A stretch of 64,000 nt of DNA from Phlebotomus papatasi (Eukaryota > Arthropoda > Insecta > Diptera > Psychodidae): positions 81,602,712 to 81,666,711 of the forward strand of contig NC_077224.1 in the NCBI RefSeq assembly GCF_024763615.1, written 5' to 3'. Within the stretch, counting starts at the first letter, position 1. Every line of letters begins with the position of its first letter. Positions 43,101 through 58,100 of the stretch are shown here, in pieces. Below the pieces are notes generated by a model. The model saw nothing but the letters and a program-made list of their open reading frames with translations, did no database searches and was not told the origin of the DNA. The position numbers and the translations under genes were made by a program.

Positions 43101-46100
43101 TGTTTGGGATCTTTGGAAAGGTCTTGGAATTTTCGATAAAACGGCACCGGCTGCAAGAGGTTCTCAATCGGTAGTGAACCAGTTCATAAATGATAAATAA
43201 TTTTTAAACGAAATTCAATTAATATTACTCTTCAGGAGTATTTCGCGCAGTATCTGCCAAACTTCCTCCCACTTATATTTTTTAATCAGAAAACTTTAGC
43301 TAAAACTTGCTAAAATTGAATCAAATGTATTAAATAAAAATATATTTCGCATTTCGGAATTTAAAAGATTTTTTTTATTTTCAAAATTTTGATTTCGAAC
43401 TTGCGGATTTTTAGGGTTACCGGCAGTATAACCATATTTCCTCAATAAACTTTTAATCAAATCAATAATAAAAGGTTTTAGAAAATACGGGATATATGTA
43501 ATGTAACAATTTTTTCTTTAGATTATTCGAACAAATACGTAAGACACTTAAGGTATCAGAATAGGTAATAGGGGTCATAGCCGGTGATATACTTTTGGCC
43601 TTTTCGTAAATGATCACAATTTATGATTTAAAAGAACCACAAATTTGCCTTTAATATTGTTCTTCAAGATTTTTTATTTAAAAGAAAAATTATTAATGAT
43701 AGCAAATAGTAGTTAAAATCGTTACTTTTACGAAAATTTTAGCTTCATAAATTATTCATGTTTTTCTGAAAAATATTTTGTTTTATACCTGAATACCTTT
43801 CTCTTATTAATAAAAATTTGATTTTTTAAAAATTTTTCAGAATTTTTTAAGACTTATGAAAAAACGAACGGCCATAAGTAAACACTCTTTAGAAAAAATG
43901 AAGACTTATGGCCATAATCTTATACGTAATAACTGTAATTTTCCGAATGAGGTTAAGATATTAAAATATTTAATTAAAAAGTGTTTAAAAATTTTAAATC
44001 ATTAAAATAGATATTTTAAAGTTTTAATTTCACGAAATTAAGAGCTTATGTAATAAACTTTAACACGTTTGCTTTGAATAAATATCAATGATCATAGCTC
44101 TATTACAAAACTTTGTAAGGAAGGAACGAGGATCAGTTTAATATTACAATATAACTGAAGCCCTGTGCCAATGTGTTTCCACCGATTCCACTTAAATTAA
44201 AAACGGACTAGCTTACCTTTATAATTTCAGGTGCCATGTAATCTGGAGTTCCGCAGAAGCTATCAGCCGTTCGATCTAGATAAATCTGCAATTTGCACAT
44301 ACCAAAATCTGCAATTCGGACATGTCCATCGAAATCCAGGAGTACATTGTCCAGCTTCAAATCTCTGAAAGTTAAGAAAAAAAGCCAATATGAAAAAAAG
44401 CTTAAGAACGTCTCGTCACTTTCGATCGCACCTGTAGATGATGCCTTTCTTGTGCAGAAACTTCAGTCCTGAAATAATTTCTGCCGCATAGAATCTCCCT
44501 CTGACTTCAGGGAATCTTCCGCTCTGTTGGATGTGAAACATAAGATCACCTCCATTCAGGTACTCCATCACGAAGAATAAGTGACTCTGTGAATGGGATA
44601 AAACGCCATGAGGTAGGCAAGGGAGTAGATCGGTTAATTTAAATCATTTGGCACGAAATTCGTTTACATCCCAATTTGGTATATAATAAATTTTCATGCA
44701 ATTTCCTAACAATAAATTTTAATGCGTTCATCGTTGAAACGTGCTTTCATCGGAAAATCATCAATGACTTTTTTGTATCCGCAGTAAAAAGCATTAAGTA
44801 GGAATTTTAGCGGGAATATCAATCACTGAACTCGTTTATACGCTATGAATAATCCGGATTTATTTGAAATAAAGAATTATATCATTTCATAAATCTTAGT
44901 GCTAATCACAGAGCTATTTCCCATGACTTCTCATTTTCGCCGCAACTGTTCTTAAATTGCCAGTCAAATCGTTAGTAGCATCACCCTAAATTTTTTACAT
45001 GATTTTTGTTTTGTAATTTATTTAATTCTGCTTAAAAATGGTGTTTTTTGACTTCACGCTGTTTGTCCGTCTGTCCGTCGGCAATTACCCCGCCTTGAGT
45101 ACAAACGGTTAAAAACAGATAATTCGTACTTTCTAGAGACCCTCCATAACTCGACCTGGGACCACTAATAGGGGAAAGTTCCCATACTTTGCACGGTCCC
45201 AAGTTTCAAAATGAATAAATTTTTCCCATGTTTCTGAATAAATGTGACATGGCATTTTAAAAACTGGGCACATTTATTGAACAACATAGAAGAAAAAATA
45301 GTCATTATGAAGCATGGGACCGTGCAAATCATGGCCACTTTCCTTTATGCCCCTCATTTTCCCCCATTTCTCCCTTTCCCTCCAAAACCATGTTTTTTGG
45401 ATTTTTCGAAAATGCCCTTTGTGATTACGATTTTTTCGTTTTAGAATATGTTTTAGAGATTACATAGGCGAATATTTCGTCCCTATACGAGAATCCCGTT
45501 GAATCATACCTAAACAGTTTTTCAGAGTCGAAAGGTAAAAAGGCTGTAGAGAGCTTGTTTCTCAACTGAATGGAGTCATAATTGGATCGTTTGAAAGGTC
45601 TTGGAATTCCTGACAAGTCTGAACCGGATCCAATCGATTACTAACCGGTAATACATCGATTCATAACCAATAAGTCAAGGGCCTCTCGACATTTCATTTT
45701 TCCATAGGTTTTTGCATAGAGGCACTGAAGACTATTGGCAAGTTTTTTCCTAAAAAGAATTGACTTATAAGTTTGATATATTTTGAAATCGTGTATTAAA
45801 AGCTATCTAAAATACATATTTCATAATCTTAGCTGAAATAATACAAGAACTACAAGCAAATTTGTTTATGTCGTGGTGCAATATCTGCAAAATTTTTACA
45901 AGAAAAAGTGAAAAATAGCTTCACTTTTTATTGGGCTTGATGGGCTTGATAGGCCCCTGCAGTAAGTAATTTTTATCAGAAAATCAATTGTATTACTCCC
46001 ACCTCCTAAGCCAAACTAGACCATCTTTTGAGTGATTTTTGTATCGGTTTCAACTCGATTGTGAATCGTTAAGCGGTCATCTTTGCAAAAAACACTGCAA

Positions 46101-49100
46101 AATGTATACAAAGAAATTGATAAGTAATTATTGACACCGAAACTCCTTTACTGTGCACGAGGGCATTAGTTTTACCGCAGGATGCTCTAAAAATTGTTCT
46201 TAGTTTTCTTAGGCTTTTAGTCGAAAAGATCGCTCAAATGAAATAAAAATTCAGAAGAAACATCTAAGTTCTTTTTTATCTAGTTAGAGTTAAAAATTAA
46301 GTTCTCAGTTTTAAGAAAATATTGTAGGATAATTTACTGAAAGTCGGTCCTATTAAGGTATCTCCACATTTTGAGAATTTTTATCCAAAATGAGCTTCAA
46401 AAAGTGTCCTACAAAAAATTACCTACACATTAGTGACAATTTTTGACAAAAAGTTGGGTTTTTGACAAGGTTTTTCATGGAAATTTGTCTAATAAGCAGG
46501 CAATTTCTTTCAAAAATCTTATTCAATTCAAGAAAATTTCTATCAAAAATTTTTGAAAGAAATAAACCTCTACATCAGAGGTGTGCAGGAACCGTTGAAA
46601 CCGAATACACGTCAAAATAAGTTTGTTCTGGTAGTGTTTTGATCATTGGCGAACATGTATCATTTAACGTTTATTCGGTTTCAACGGTTCTTGCACGCCT
46701 CTGATCTACATATTGGAACTAAATTCGTCAAAGTCATTTTTAACAGAATTTTTGAAAGAAACCATCACGATTTGAGATTGTTTTTCATGAAAATTTGTTG
46801 TTTTCTGCTTGAAAAAGTGATAAAAGCGTTAATCGAAGTTCCTTGGGATAGTATTTAGTGATTTTTTTAGTAGAAAATAACCCAAAAATGCAAAAGAAGA
46901 GTTTTTCCTGCGTTGAGAAATATTTCCTCTGATTTTTCTGTAAAAACTTCCGGAAGTTAATTCATCTGTGTATTCCTGAGGTGTTCTTCAATACAGTGGC
47001 TTTGTACTGCATGGATTACAACATGGTTGGAAAGCAGGAAATTGACGGACCCTTTGGCATCTCTATTGACTTTCCGGATTGCGCGAACATAATCTCAAAA
47101 CTGTGTCTTTACTTTCATCTACAAATATTATGTGATATTTATGGTATGATATGATATTCATGGTTTTTCACGATAGTCTTAAAAAACATTTTCAACAGTA
47201 GAATCCCAGAAGCTATCCGGAAAAGTGAATTTGTAGCTGCCTCTTCACGAGCGGAGCAAGAGACTTGGGAATGATAGCAATCTGTCAAAAATTTTTGATG
47301 GAAAATAATCCTAATGTGGAGGTATCTTACTTCAAACATTCCCCTTGTGTAGACAACTTTAGTCATCTCAATAGGTCATTGCCGAGGAAGTTCTATGAAT
47401 TTCTTAAGAAATAGCACGGGTTTTGAACAAAAGGTTTAACCTGGTACGTAAAGTCGCCTTACAAGCTAAATTTCCATGTGTCCGACTTACAGCGTTCTTT
47501 GACTTTTCGCAAATGATCTTGTTATGAAGTTTTTTTTTTTGGATTCAACTGAAATTTTTTGGGTACCCGATAAATAGACACTTTTCGGATAATTGCCACG
47601 AGATTCTCTGAACATGTTAATTAAAATTCGCTTCAGGAACAGTTTTAATCCGGGATTATTTAGCGTATAAACGTGGTCAGTAAAAACAGTTGGATGAGCA
47701 ATCTGGTTGGATGTAGACCACGGTCACAAACTCGTAGTGAATTTGTTCAATCATTAAATCACTAATTATACCCATCAAACAATTAAATGATTCGGTGTGC
47801 AGCACCGCACCAAAAATATCTCAATAATTCATTTGTATTTCCTGTCCGACACACGACATTTGAGCTTCGCGTGCGTCTCGGGGCGCTTGCAAGAAGCGTC
47901 TTGTGCCGGAATTGAGATTATTACCTCGGTTTGAAATGTACAGAAAAGATGACATAAGTAGGGATGTTTGGTGCCCAAGGCGAGAACTTTCCTCTCAATT
48001 AAGGTACATTCCACATCATCATCTTCCAGAACTACATCCTTCTTCAGGCATTTTACTGCGTAGTAAAATTCTGAATTTCTCAGTTCGGCCAAAAGTACCT
48101 GAGAGAGATGAGAGCAGATGTTCAAGTACTTTGCTTTTGCAAAGATTTATTTCTCAATTAATCTCTAAAAATACCTTCCCGAAGCTTCCTTTGCCCAACA
48201 CAGCCAAAAAGTGAAAGTCTTCCACGGCGTACTTCCGGAAGCGTGGAATTGATGTGGCTGGAGCTGTTATTCGTCCAGAACGTTGAAACTGTGCATACGT
48301 ATAGGATGTTTCTGGTGGTATTTTGTTTATTTGCAAAAAAAGAAAGAGAACAAATAAATAACAAAATAAATAGTGTGCAATTTCATTACATGCATTTGTT
48401 GCATGGTGAAATGGCTTTTTCAATCTTCCTTTACATAATACAACCAAATATACTATCATTGAACTCATGATCGTCTGTTAGAATAATCTGGTGAGAGTAA
48501 GTAACATCTTTGAGAAAGACTACAAAGCAAATAGCTGAGACAAATGGTTTTCAATCAAATTCACTTCTATTTCGAGGTGAAATGCAAGGTAACAATACAG
48601 CATGAACGAGCTGAACTGCAGAAAACATTTTATGTGATAAGTGATAACAGTTACAAAGTAGAGAAATGGGAATGATGTACATTCACTTCCTTGTGATAAC
48701 TTCTTCGGCACTTCCACAATTTATATTTGAAAATATTCAATACCAGTACCTTGCTTCCGAGTGCACATGAACATAAATTGTAGTTTTCTTAAGGGTGACT
48801 TTACGGGGTAGTGGGGTAACTTTGAACTGGGGCACTTTGAAAAAAATGGGCTTTTGTTCTTCTATTTTCAAAACGGAACTGGACTTTACAGCGCTTGGCA
48901 AGCCCATTGTGCACCTAAAGTCCATTTTCAAACGTGCCCCAAGCCCTATTCAAAGGTACCCCACTTCCCCCCTGCTGTTCGTAAGCTTTGAAACGATGAA
49001 GATCATCTTAAAGTTTTAGAATTAAAGAAAAGCGTACGAACAGCAGGGGACAAAGTCACCCGAGTCTATGATACTTAGGGGAAGGTTTTCAGTCTGCGCA

Positions 49101-52100
49101 CACGCTATGGCTTCGAACACATTCGTATTCTTCCTATATACCTTTAATGAATCTGACCTAGGGTAAATGTACCAAATTCTGGCCAGCTTGCAATTCCGGC
49201 CATATTTTGTGTTCCGCAAATTTCTATAATTTTTTTAGTTTTTTCATAGTCTAGAGATTATAGAATGCAAAAAAAAATAACAAAAATTATCGCTTCGACG
49301 AGCGAGATGATCTGAAAAAGGCATTGGAAGAATTCCGGAAGAGCAAGGAACTATGAGAAATAAAGTGAACGGAATAGGTCACCAATGCTATGTCTAAATT
49401 TTTATTCATTTCAAAATGTATTAAGAATGATTTTAGAGAAAATAAAGACGATAAACTGTCTACAAGATTCCAAGCAACACTCCTTATAAAAAAGTAACAA
49501 AAAAATTCAATTTGTATTAAAATATTACATTTCAAACTTGAGACTTTGGCGCTTGCATGCAACGTGCCGAAATTTGGCACACTTACCATATCTATGGAAT
49601 TATTGGAAAAAACGTAAGATTCAGTAAAGGAATATGGAAAGAATGGAACGTTCGAAACCAAAGTCTGTGGGAAGCCTGAAATCCTTCCCCTATTCTCAAA
49701 CTTCTCATACGTTACTAGGCGTTTCAAAATGAAACAGACATGAAACATAAGCTTACAAATTGGATGATACAAAAAGTTTTCAAATGTAAAAGATTACAAA
49801 ACATTTCTAAGAATCTTATTGATTTTTACATAAATTTTCCCTGAGCCTTATCTTAAAAATAATTGTTTGAATAAAAATATAATTAAAACACAAGAAAACA
49901 GAAACACGAAATGTCAAAAGTGACAAAAGTATCTTGCACTACAAACCTTACTTTATAAAATACACGCTCAGAGTAAAAATCGGCTATTTTAATAGTGAAA
50001 TGCAAATCCGATAGACTGTTCTTGCTCACAGCAACCCAAAGTTAAAATGAATTAATTTCTTTATTAATTTATTTTAGTTTTGAAAACTAAACACATTCAC
50101 CTTTTAAATCAGGAAGTTATGAACTGAGATTATGCAAAATAGATATAAAAATGCAGTACGAAATTTTTCGAGTGCTATCGTAAATCTAGCCTATGCAAAA
50201 ATATTTAATAAAAAAATAAACATTTAAAATTAACCATAAGAATAATGACTTGTCAGTTTTTGATGTTAAATTAAAAGGTATTTGATTTCTGTAACTAATT
50301 AGCTAAAAATAACCACGATTCTATTCTCTAGTCAACCCTTATCACGATTTTTGTTTGAGAATCGAAGTAGTATTTTTTCTTAGGAAAAATAGAAAAATTG
50401 CAATATTCGAAGAAGCTCAAAAAGCAGAATAGCTACCTTACAGAGCTAAGACTTTAATAAGTCTTTTAATATTACTGTTAAAAGGTTTATAGGGAAGACT
50501 GGGGCAGATAAGCCACGTATAGTATTAGATAGTAGTATCTTATAGTTTGCCTTCGAAGGAATATTGAGAAACCACTCTTTATTCGAAATATCTGGGTTTT
50601 TCTGCCATCATACCCGGTGAAGTCGGTTTTGAAGTCGGCGGCAGACGCAAAACAATGAAGATTGGAAATAAATTATTATTATTTCCTTTACTAATCATTG
50701 AAATATTTTTCAGTTTTACACAAACATTTTTTGTACAAATTATATGCAATGAAAAATTTCATTTAGTGGATAATTCAACCCCGGTCTCCCCTAATGAGAA
50801 TTTTATGTTTAAATGCCTGTGTAGAAGCTCTTAAGTCCTTTAAGAGTGCGCCAATTTACTTTTAGTAGTCATAGAGATGGAACCAAGAGCTCGAGAGGCA
50901 GATTATAAAAAAATGAAAAATTTTGATTCTATAAAAGCCTTACTTTTAGAGAAGTATACAATACTTTATTTTAAAAAAAATTGCTTCATGAGTAGTTGAT
51001 TCGGAAGCTCTTTTCCCCCAATATTACCAACTTCCTGTAGATTTTCTCAGCCGTATTGAAATTTTTGAAGCAGCAATAATTTGTTTATAAATGGTTTATA
51101 CTAAGCTTGGTTAAAAGGTGATTTATGACCAGCATTTTATTACACTGATAGTTACAATTGAACAGTCAATATATTTCAAATCCAAATATTTAGATATTAT
51201 TGGTGAACTTTTATTTTGTATTTTAGATGAATAATAGATTTCTAACTTTCTAATAATAAAAGATTAGTTTTACGGCCAGTTGGGCTCTGTTTACTACACC
51301 TTTAATCTTAAAGATGAAAGGGAATATTCTGAGTAGATTTTTCATTTCCTTAGTCTTTAAGAAGAATTAATAACATTTCAGGGTCTGTCGAATTCAAAGT
51401 ATGTCATAAGAAAATGCTGGAATTTTCTTGATGAATTTTTGTATTTTCTAAATATAACGTGTGATGTATTCGACAATTGCTAACCCAGTTTATGCAGGTC
51501 AAAAATCCTTTATTCCTATAAAACGCCGAACCCTTATACTACAGACTTAAAATAAAAACTTATAGTCAAGATTTTTGGGAACATTTTGACTTAGTCGAAC
51601 TAGAACGAATAAAGTTAGTTGTCATGACAGATATTGGGGCCTTCGGAATTTCGCCTAAACCTTTAGTCTAAACTCGTATTATTCATTCATTCATTCATTT
51701 TCAACGGCTTGCGCCAATCAGTGTCAAGGCAAAATCCTGAAGCCATCTTGCCCTAGGTCTGGCCCTAGCTCAGCAAAACTTCTAATATTCTTTAACTAAG
51801 CCCTAGGGTAAGATAGGGCAATTCGGAATGATGTCTATTTTAGAATTTTGAGATTTACTATTGTTTCAGATTGTCAAAGAGAAAAAGAAACACACAAAGA
51901 AGTACAAAACTTTACATTCGAGAGTGCCTCTTCATTGTTTTTTTTTTCCTTTTTCCATTTAAACTTACTTACTTACCCTCATAAGGGCTCATAAATTCAG
52001 AAGTGGGATGTACCCGATGTACCCATATTCCGAAAACTGAACCGAATCGGGCAATATTCTTCCAGTTCGTAACATTCGGAATTATCATTTTCTTTAGAGA

Positions 52101-55100
52101 AAGTTTATAAGATGAAAATGTTCAAAGGTTTTATGATCGTTTTACTGCTTTTGAAATTTCTTGATATTAAATGATTGAGATATTAGTACAGTAGACTCTC
52201 GCAAATTCGGGCATATGGGACCGAAATGTCAGCCGAATTAGACAGAAATTCGGGCGACAAACTTTTTGAAATGCAACGATTTTTTATTCATGTGCATATA
52301 GATATTGAGTTTACACACTCATATATAACGTGAATTGCATGAAAATCCCTCAATAATGCAAAATCACATCAAAACTAAGACAAATCATACCAAATTTGAG
52401 CATATTTGATTCATTTGATAATAATAATCAAACTTGAAAAATGACAACAAACTTTTTTCAAATGTAACCGCTGCCCGAATTAAAAAGTAACCCGATCTTA
52501 AACTCTTTTGCGAGAGTCTACTGTACTTCCTGATATTTTATAAACAATTTTAAGTGTTTTGGCACTTGACTATTTCTACATTTCTGGACTAGTGTCGAAG
52601 GAATACCTCTTCGACAGGGAACCCCTATTGAAACTTTTGTTAGAATGATAAAATTTGTACAATGTATCTGGTAAAATACAAGTAATATGATGTTTTTTTC
52701 TGTAATCTACTTTTTCTTATAAAAAAATATGTTTAAATTTCATATCTTCGGTACTGGAAGTGTCAATAAGTATGGCGTGATAAATTCTTAAAGTGTGAAT
52801 AGGTGTTCCTTTCACCCTATTTCTACATTTATATTTTCACCTCATAAAGAATAATTATTCGAATGTACCATTTTACTGTCCTCAAGTGTTTCTGCATTAT
52901 CGACTTTGTATTGGTTGCTGTCACGACTGATTAGTGGTTTTAGAACACGGCGAGGACTGGGGGAAATAGTCGAGACAGAAACCAACATAAAAAATCGATA
53001 ATGCAGAAGCACTTGAGGAAAGGTACCATAAATAATATTTTTTCCAATTATTCATTTCTATTAAACTGCAGTTCAAGTAGTTCATACTGTGCAAATTAAT
53101 TTTAATGCATTTTGGCAATTTTTTGAGCAATGACAAGAAAATTTAAAGCATTTAGCAGAAGAATATAAAACAGCATTTGAAGTAATTTGGGATAGAAAAT
53201 AAAACGATGAAATGGCAACTCATAAACAAGTTTCAAAAAAAAATAAGACGGCATGCAAGAAATTCATTTTATCAACAGTTAATTTAATTTAAACTTGTCT
53301 CCCACTCTCTGATTTTCTCACTGCTTTTTTTTTACTTTCTAAATAGCATTTATTTTCTCATTATTCCATATGTCTTTTTGGCATTCGCAAGAGAAAAGAT
53401 AAAAGAAAAACAACTAGAGATAAAAACAGGAGCATAGTAGAGAGTAACACATTTTAGAGTTGAAATAAAAAATTTAAAAGAAAAAACAAATTAAATAAAA
53501 ATAGAATTATGAAGCGATAGAGATATTTGAGGGGTGGGATATCAAAAAAAAAAGAAAAACTAAATCTGAGAAAAGTCATTTCGTCTTTTTGGTATTCACC
53601 TAAGTCATCGGAATCATGAGTTGAATCAATTTTAAATGCTGGATTGTGACTTGGTGGCGTGCTGGGTGAATCTCGTGCCTCGTGAGCTCCTGACGAAGAA
53701 ATACAACAGGTGAGGAGGAATGGCAAAATTTTTCTCTAATGTTTTCATGGACTTTTCCTTATGATCTTCCCGCGATCCTCCCCAAATTGACTGAAATATT
53801 GCGACTTGATGGACTTTTCTTGTGTATGATTGAGTACTGATGTGTGCAAAAAGTGACGGTATTTTCATATTAAAATGTAAACATTTGTCTGATGTTATTA
53901 ATAGAATGTGGCACCGGTCACACAAACTCACCCACGATTTAAGATAAATTTATTTGCTGAATATTCCACATTTTACTTGGGTGCAAAAGTTATTAAAGGG
54001 GAGGCAACGTGTACTTACTAAAAGACATAATAAACTCCCAATCTATGCAATAAATGTCTTCTTAATCATCGTGAATTGATAGTGAAACTTTGTCGTGTTA
54101 ATTGACATGGACAGTGTTTATCCTTTTTCTGTCTTCACCACAAAAATACATTGCCAGTATGTAAATCTTCAAAGACATTATTGCTAAATAGACATACAAT
54201 AATTAAATAATTTAAAATATAATACCTCGTCGAACTGATGCTAGAGCTTCCACTATTAATTTCTGATTAACGCCACACAAATTCGCAGTTAGTTTTTCAC
54301 ATTTTTTGTGACAATTTACATCACAGTCTGTGCTTTTACCAAAAGAATAAAAAAAAGAGAAGTATATTGTTTAATTTTGAGATCACAAAAATATCATAAT
54401 CATACAGAGATAACGCAGAGAGTGAGAGACATTATTTAAAATGACAATATGATTGACATTTGATTGAAAGATCAGGCGACAGAGTTTAAATTTAAATCCA
54501 TAAACTAACTGCTCAGTTTGCAGAGAAACAGTTTCTTTGTGTACCTATGAAAACACTCTTTTTTTTAATAGAACAGAATAATCATAAATGTGTCAGCATG
54601 AATTAAATAAGCATGAAATGGCAAGAGTGTATTTCACTAAAGTTCAAATTACGCGAATGAAGATGAGATAATTTATAGCTTAATTAGAGACATTTATAGA
54701 GAGATACAGGAGAGGTATAAGCAAATTGCATAAACATCCAACTCACTGTAAAAATATTTTTACTCGTTTGATTTCAATTGGAAATAAACAGAAACTTCAA
54801 TTTTCTCAATATTGAAGAAAATGTAGGGGAAAGTGCCCATGCTTCGTGCGATCCCAAGCTTCGTAATGATAAATTTTTTCCTGTGTCTCAATAAAGGTCA
54901 GACATCGCACCCATATTTTAAAAATTAGGAGAATGTTTATTTAGTGACATAGGAGAAATTAGTCATTACGAAGCTTGCTTGGGATTGTACGAAGCATGGG
55001 CACTTTCCCCTAAAATTTACCCTAGCGATGAAAAATTCTGTTAAGGAACTATAATAGGTGAGACAGATTCAAAAAGGGGACAATTTCGAGATATTCACTT

Positions 55101-58100
55101 AAATTTCTAAACTCTTAGGTCCTAGCTCATGCAGGCTAGAATAGCCTAATTCAGAACTTGCTCTAAATGGCAGTATCAATAGCGTACACCGGGGCACATT
55201 TAGCCAGCAAATAAAGCTTTTTTTGCATATAATTTGTGAAAAAGATTATAAGGTTTGTCTAATGTTTTTATGTTTCATAAGTAGCATTAAGTTATTGGAT
55301 GTATAAAACCGTGTAGTTCAAAGCACTGCGATTCCTGACCCGGCCGGGGTAGATATAGTTAATCTTAGGGTGCAAATTGCCACTACTTTTCCAGTCGAAA
55401 TTTTAAACTGAACACACCAAATATTGGCCTCAATTCTGAGACCTAGATCGAGACCAAAATTTCAAGTTGTCATTAATTTCCAATTTAAAGAACCAAGATT
55501 TCAAGATTTTCCACACTTCAAGGGTTATGTACGTAGGTCTCGTAGATTTAAAAAACAACATATTTTCTTTACATATTTTTTTCAAAAAAATAAAAAAAAA
55601 TTATTTAATTCGAGCTTTTAAGAATATGAAAGTACAACTTTTTAACTATATTTTATGAAATTTTGTGGAATTGGTTTTTGGAGACAGTTTTTTTTTTTGA
55701 AAAAAATCATACTTGTCGGTGTACAAGATTTCTTAGAGTCAAAAATGTAATGCTCAAGAGCTTGAATTAAGCTCTCGGCTTAAGTCATAAGTATCTCCAG
55801 CACATTAGCCCCTTATAATTTCCTAGAAGCGATATTATCTATGTCTTTATCTTATTTGATTACTTAAAAAGTTTAAATTGAAAAATACCCATTTGGAATA
55901 GGTTTTGAATTAGGGTATTTTACCCTATTTTTTTAGTTTTAAATGGATTTAATAAAATACGAACTTCATACTTAAGGTTTTAGTGAATGGCTTACACGAT
56001 TTTCATAATTTTTTATGGTGAAAAAACGGTGAACGTTGCAAGTTTTCTTCGGCTATTTCAGGATAAAAGGTCCTTCCGGTGAATGTCAATTGGTTTAGTA
56101 ATTTACTCTAAAATTAAAACATTTAAAGTTCCTAAGCGTTCGAGGTTCTTAGTTAGTCTATTCTTCTGAATATTGCTCTTATTTTGCCTAAAATGGCAAT
56201 GATCAGATTTGGAATACAGATGGGAGCTAATTTTTCTTTCTCTTTGCTATAAGACTGTTTGGTACTCGAATAACTATTCAAATTTGGTAAAAATAAAAGG
56301 GTCAAATTGGATCATATTTGATCCATTGAACGGATCACTTACTTACTCGTTGAAATTTTGTATATACGTAAATTCATTAAGACAGATTATGTTTTACCGT
56401 AAACTTACTCACAATATTTTCGCTCATCTGAACGAACTTCAAAGACGATTTTTCATCGTTTTTATTCGTTTCTTCCGGAATTAAAAAAGTTTTACACTTT
56501 TTCAAAAGATTTTCGGTGATCCTTTCATTTTTGCAAGTGTGTTTTAATTTTGAAGTTAACCACCACACCAACGATAACCGGAAGGACAATTATTTGTCCT
56601 GAAATAGCAAAATATAGCGCTAAGCAGACCTAAAGTTTACTTATTGGATTTAACCTAACTCGAAAGGAAAATTTGTACTGTGATAAAAATAAAGGAAATA
56701 CTAGATTTTCAAATATCAATAAAATTTCTTGCTATTTTCATTTTAAAACCTTTGAAAATATGGCTAAATCTATAGTCTAACACCTGTACTAAATTCTCTT
56801 TAAAGGAAAAATTTGATTATGAATTGGATATCAAGAGATAAATAATCCATATATTAGATTTAAAAAATATCAAAAAATATTTCCTATTTAGGATTTCGGA
56901 AAATGAACTGAAATTCCCGTTTAAAATATGCGTATAATTGAATTAAAATAAAACTTGCGACTAATCGACACGTTCCGAATGAATGCGATTATCCAGTAAA
57001 TAACCAATTTACAATGATTTCCTGTTTTATGATAACAATTGTATGTCTTTTAGTGAATGAGTATTTATATGGATCTGGAAATTTTACTTTAAATTATAAA
57101 ATAACATGAGGGGTTCTTTTGGTCAGGCTGATGGGGCAGTGTTCATTATTCAATATTTTAATTTAAAATTTAAATCACAGAATATTCATTGGGAAAACTC
57201 AACAAGTTATTTTTGAAAAATATGTTTAACAGTCCTTAAGCACTTAAAAAAACATAAATAGGAAAATATCTAATAAATTTTTAAAATTTTTTAAGATTGG
57301 AAAATTTATGCTCTCTTTCGGATATTGAGATACAGAATTTTTTTTTAAGTGTTCCTATAAAAAATGAAAATATTAAAAAAAAACCAGTTCTGAGTATAAA
57401 CGATATTTTGGGATTTAGAAAAAACTTTGATATTCATTTAAAAATACATCATACAATTAATGAGATATATTATGTAGCAAAATATTTTGTTTAGATATAA
57501 GTCAGGAATCAAAATGTGCTAATAAGTTTTAGAAATATTTATTATTTAAAATTTAAAATTTATTCTAAAATTCATACCTAAGGACCGATTTCTTCTTCTG
57601 AAATACTACCCTATTTTTGACTGAAATTGCCATTCAAATGAAACCATCTTCTTTATTACGAACTATTTAAATTGAAGAATTAATGGTAATAATTGTAATA
57701 ACAACCCTAACCCTAAAACCAAGTATTAACTCATAAGATATACTAAGTTTCTATTCTGTTTATCATTTTTTGTTAAACTGTCTCTGCTCTGACTAAAATT
57801 CAAATTTTGTGCTAGACACTGCTTAAGTATAATTTTTTAATAAACAAATATAACAAATGGCATAATTTCTGTTTTAGGCCTAAAAAAAGGTTAATTCACA
57901 CATTTACTCGTAATAAAAAATGCTCATGACCAGTTTAGAAATAAAAAAAAGAATATTAAATATTGAAAAAGGTTTTTTAAAACAATTCACCTAACTTTTT
58001 TTAATTCTTCTATTTTAAATTCAATAAATAAGAGATCAGACAACTAATATCAGGCAACTGAAATTCTTTTTAAGACGCATTTTCCAAACTTTTATAAACT

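Larger units (their letters stand above)
40758..44216 (-). other. PKC-delta intron with dispersed repeats
   Basis: It holds a truncated pogo-like copy (from 41121, CAGTAGACCCTC), a short (CCTAA)n run at 41368-41385, the repeat 41440-41705, a GGGGAAAGT MITE (42256), an ATATTCGC-rich block (42730-42920) and a long dispersed repeat (42520-43200). I see no other gene. Confidence 0.7.
44587..47924 (-). other. PKC-delta intron with MITEs
   Basis: It contains repeat copy 45050-45670 with an inserted MITE, hAT-like MITE B copy 2 (45676-45959) and hAT-like MITE A copy 3 (46576-46703). A GC-rich patch at 47840-47915, just past the exon donor, forms a short hairpin (GGCGCTTGCAAGAAGCGTC). Confidence 0.7.
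48312..53599 (-). other. PKC-delta intron with nested MITEs
   Basis: MITEs are at 48805-48972, 49078-49690 (with a nested one), 50492-50791, a CTTCAGACC-family remnant at about 51490-51670, 52199-52523 and 52880-53018. No C1-domain exon (His/Cys pattern) was found on minus. Confidence 0.65.

Noticed and set aside
47829..47924. Read-through of the PKC exon past 47925 as a coding extension
   Set aside because: A good donor (GAG then GTAATAATC) at 47924 and exact continuity with the 44586 exon make intron the better reading, though retention is possible.
48288..48311. Alternative acceptor TATGCACAG at 48289 for the PKC exon
   Set aside because: Poor pyrimidine tract and it would be phase 0, which does not fit the phase-1 end of exon 53600; the 48311 acceptor fits.
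53454..53599. Extension of the 53600 exon to a stop at 53454
   Set aside because: The sequence turns into Phe-rich low complexity after the GTGAAT donor, and the phase fits the 48311 exon.
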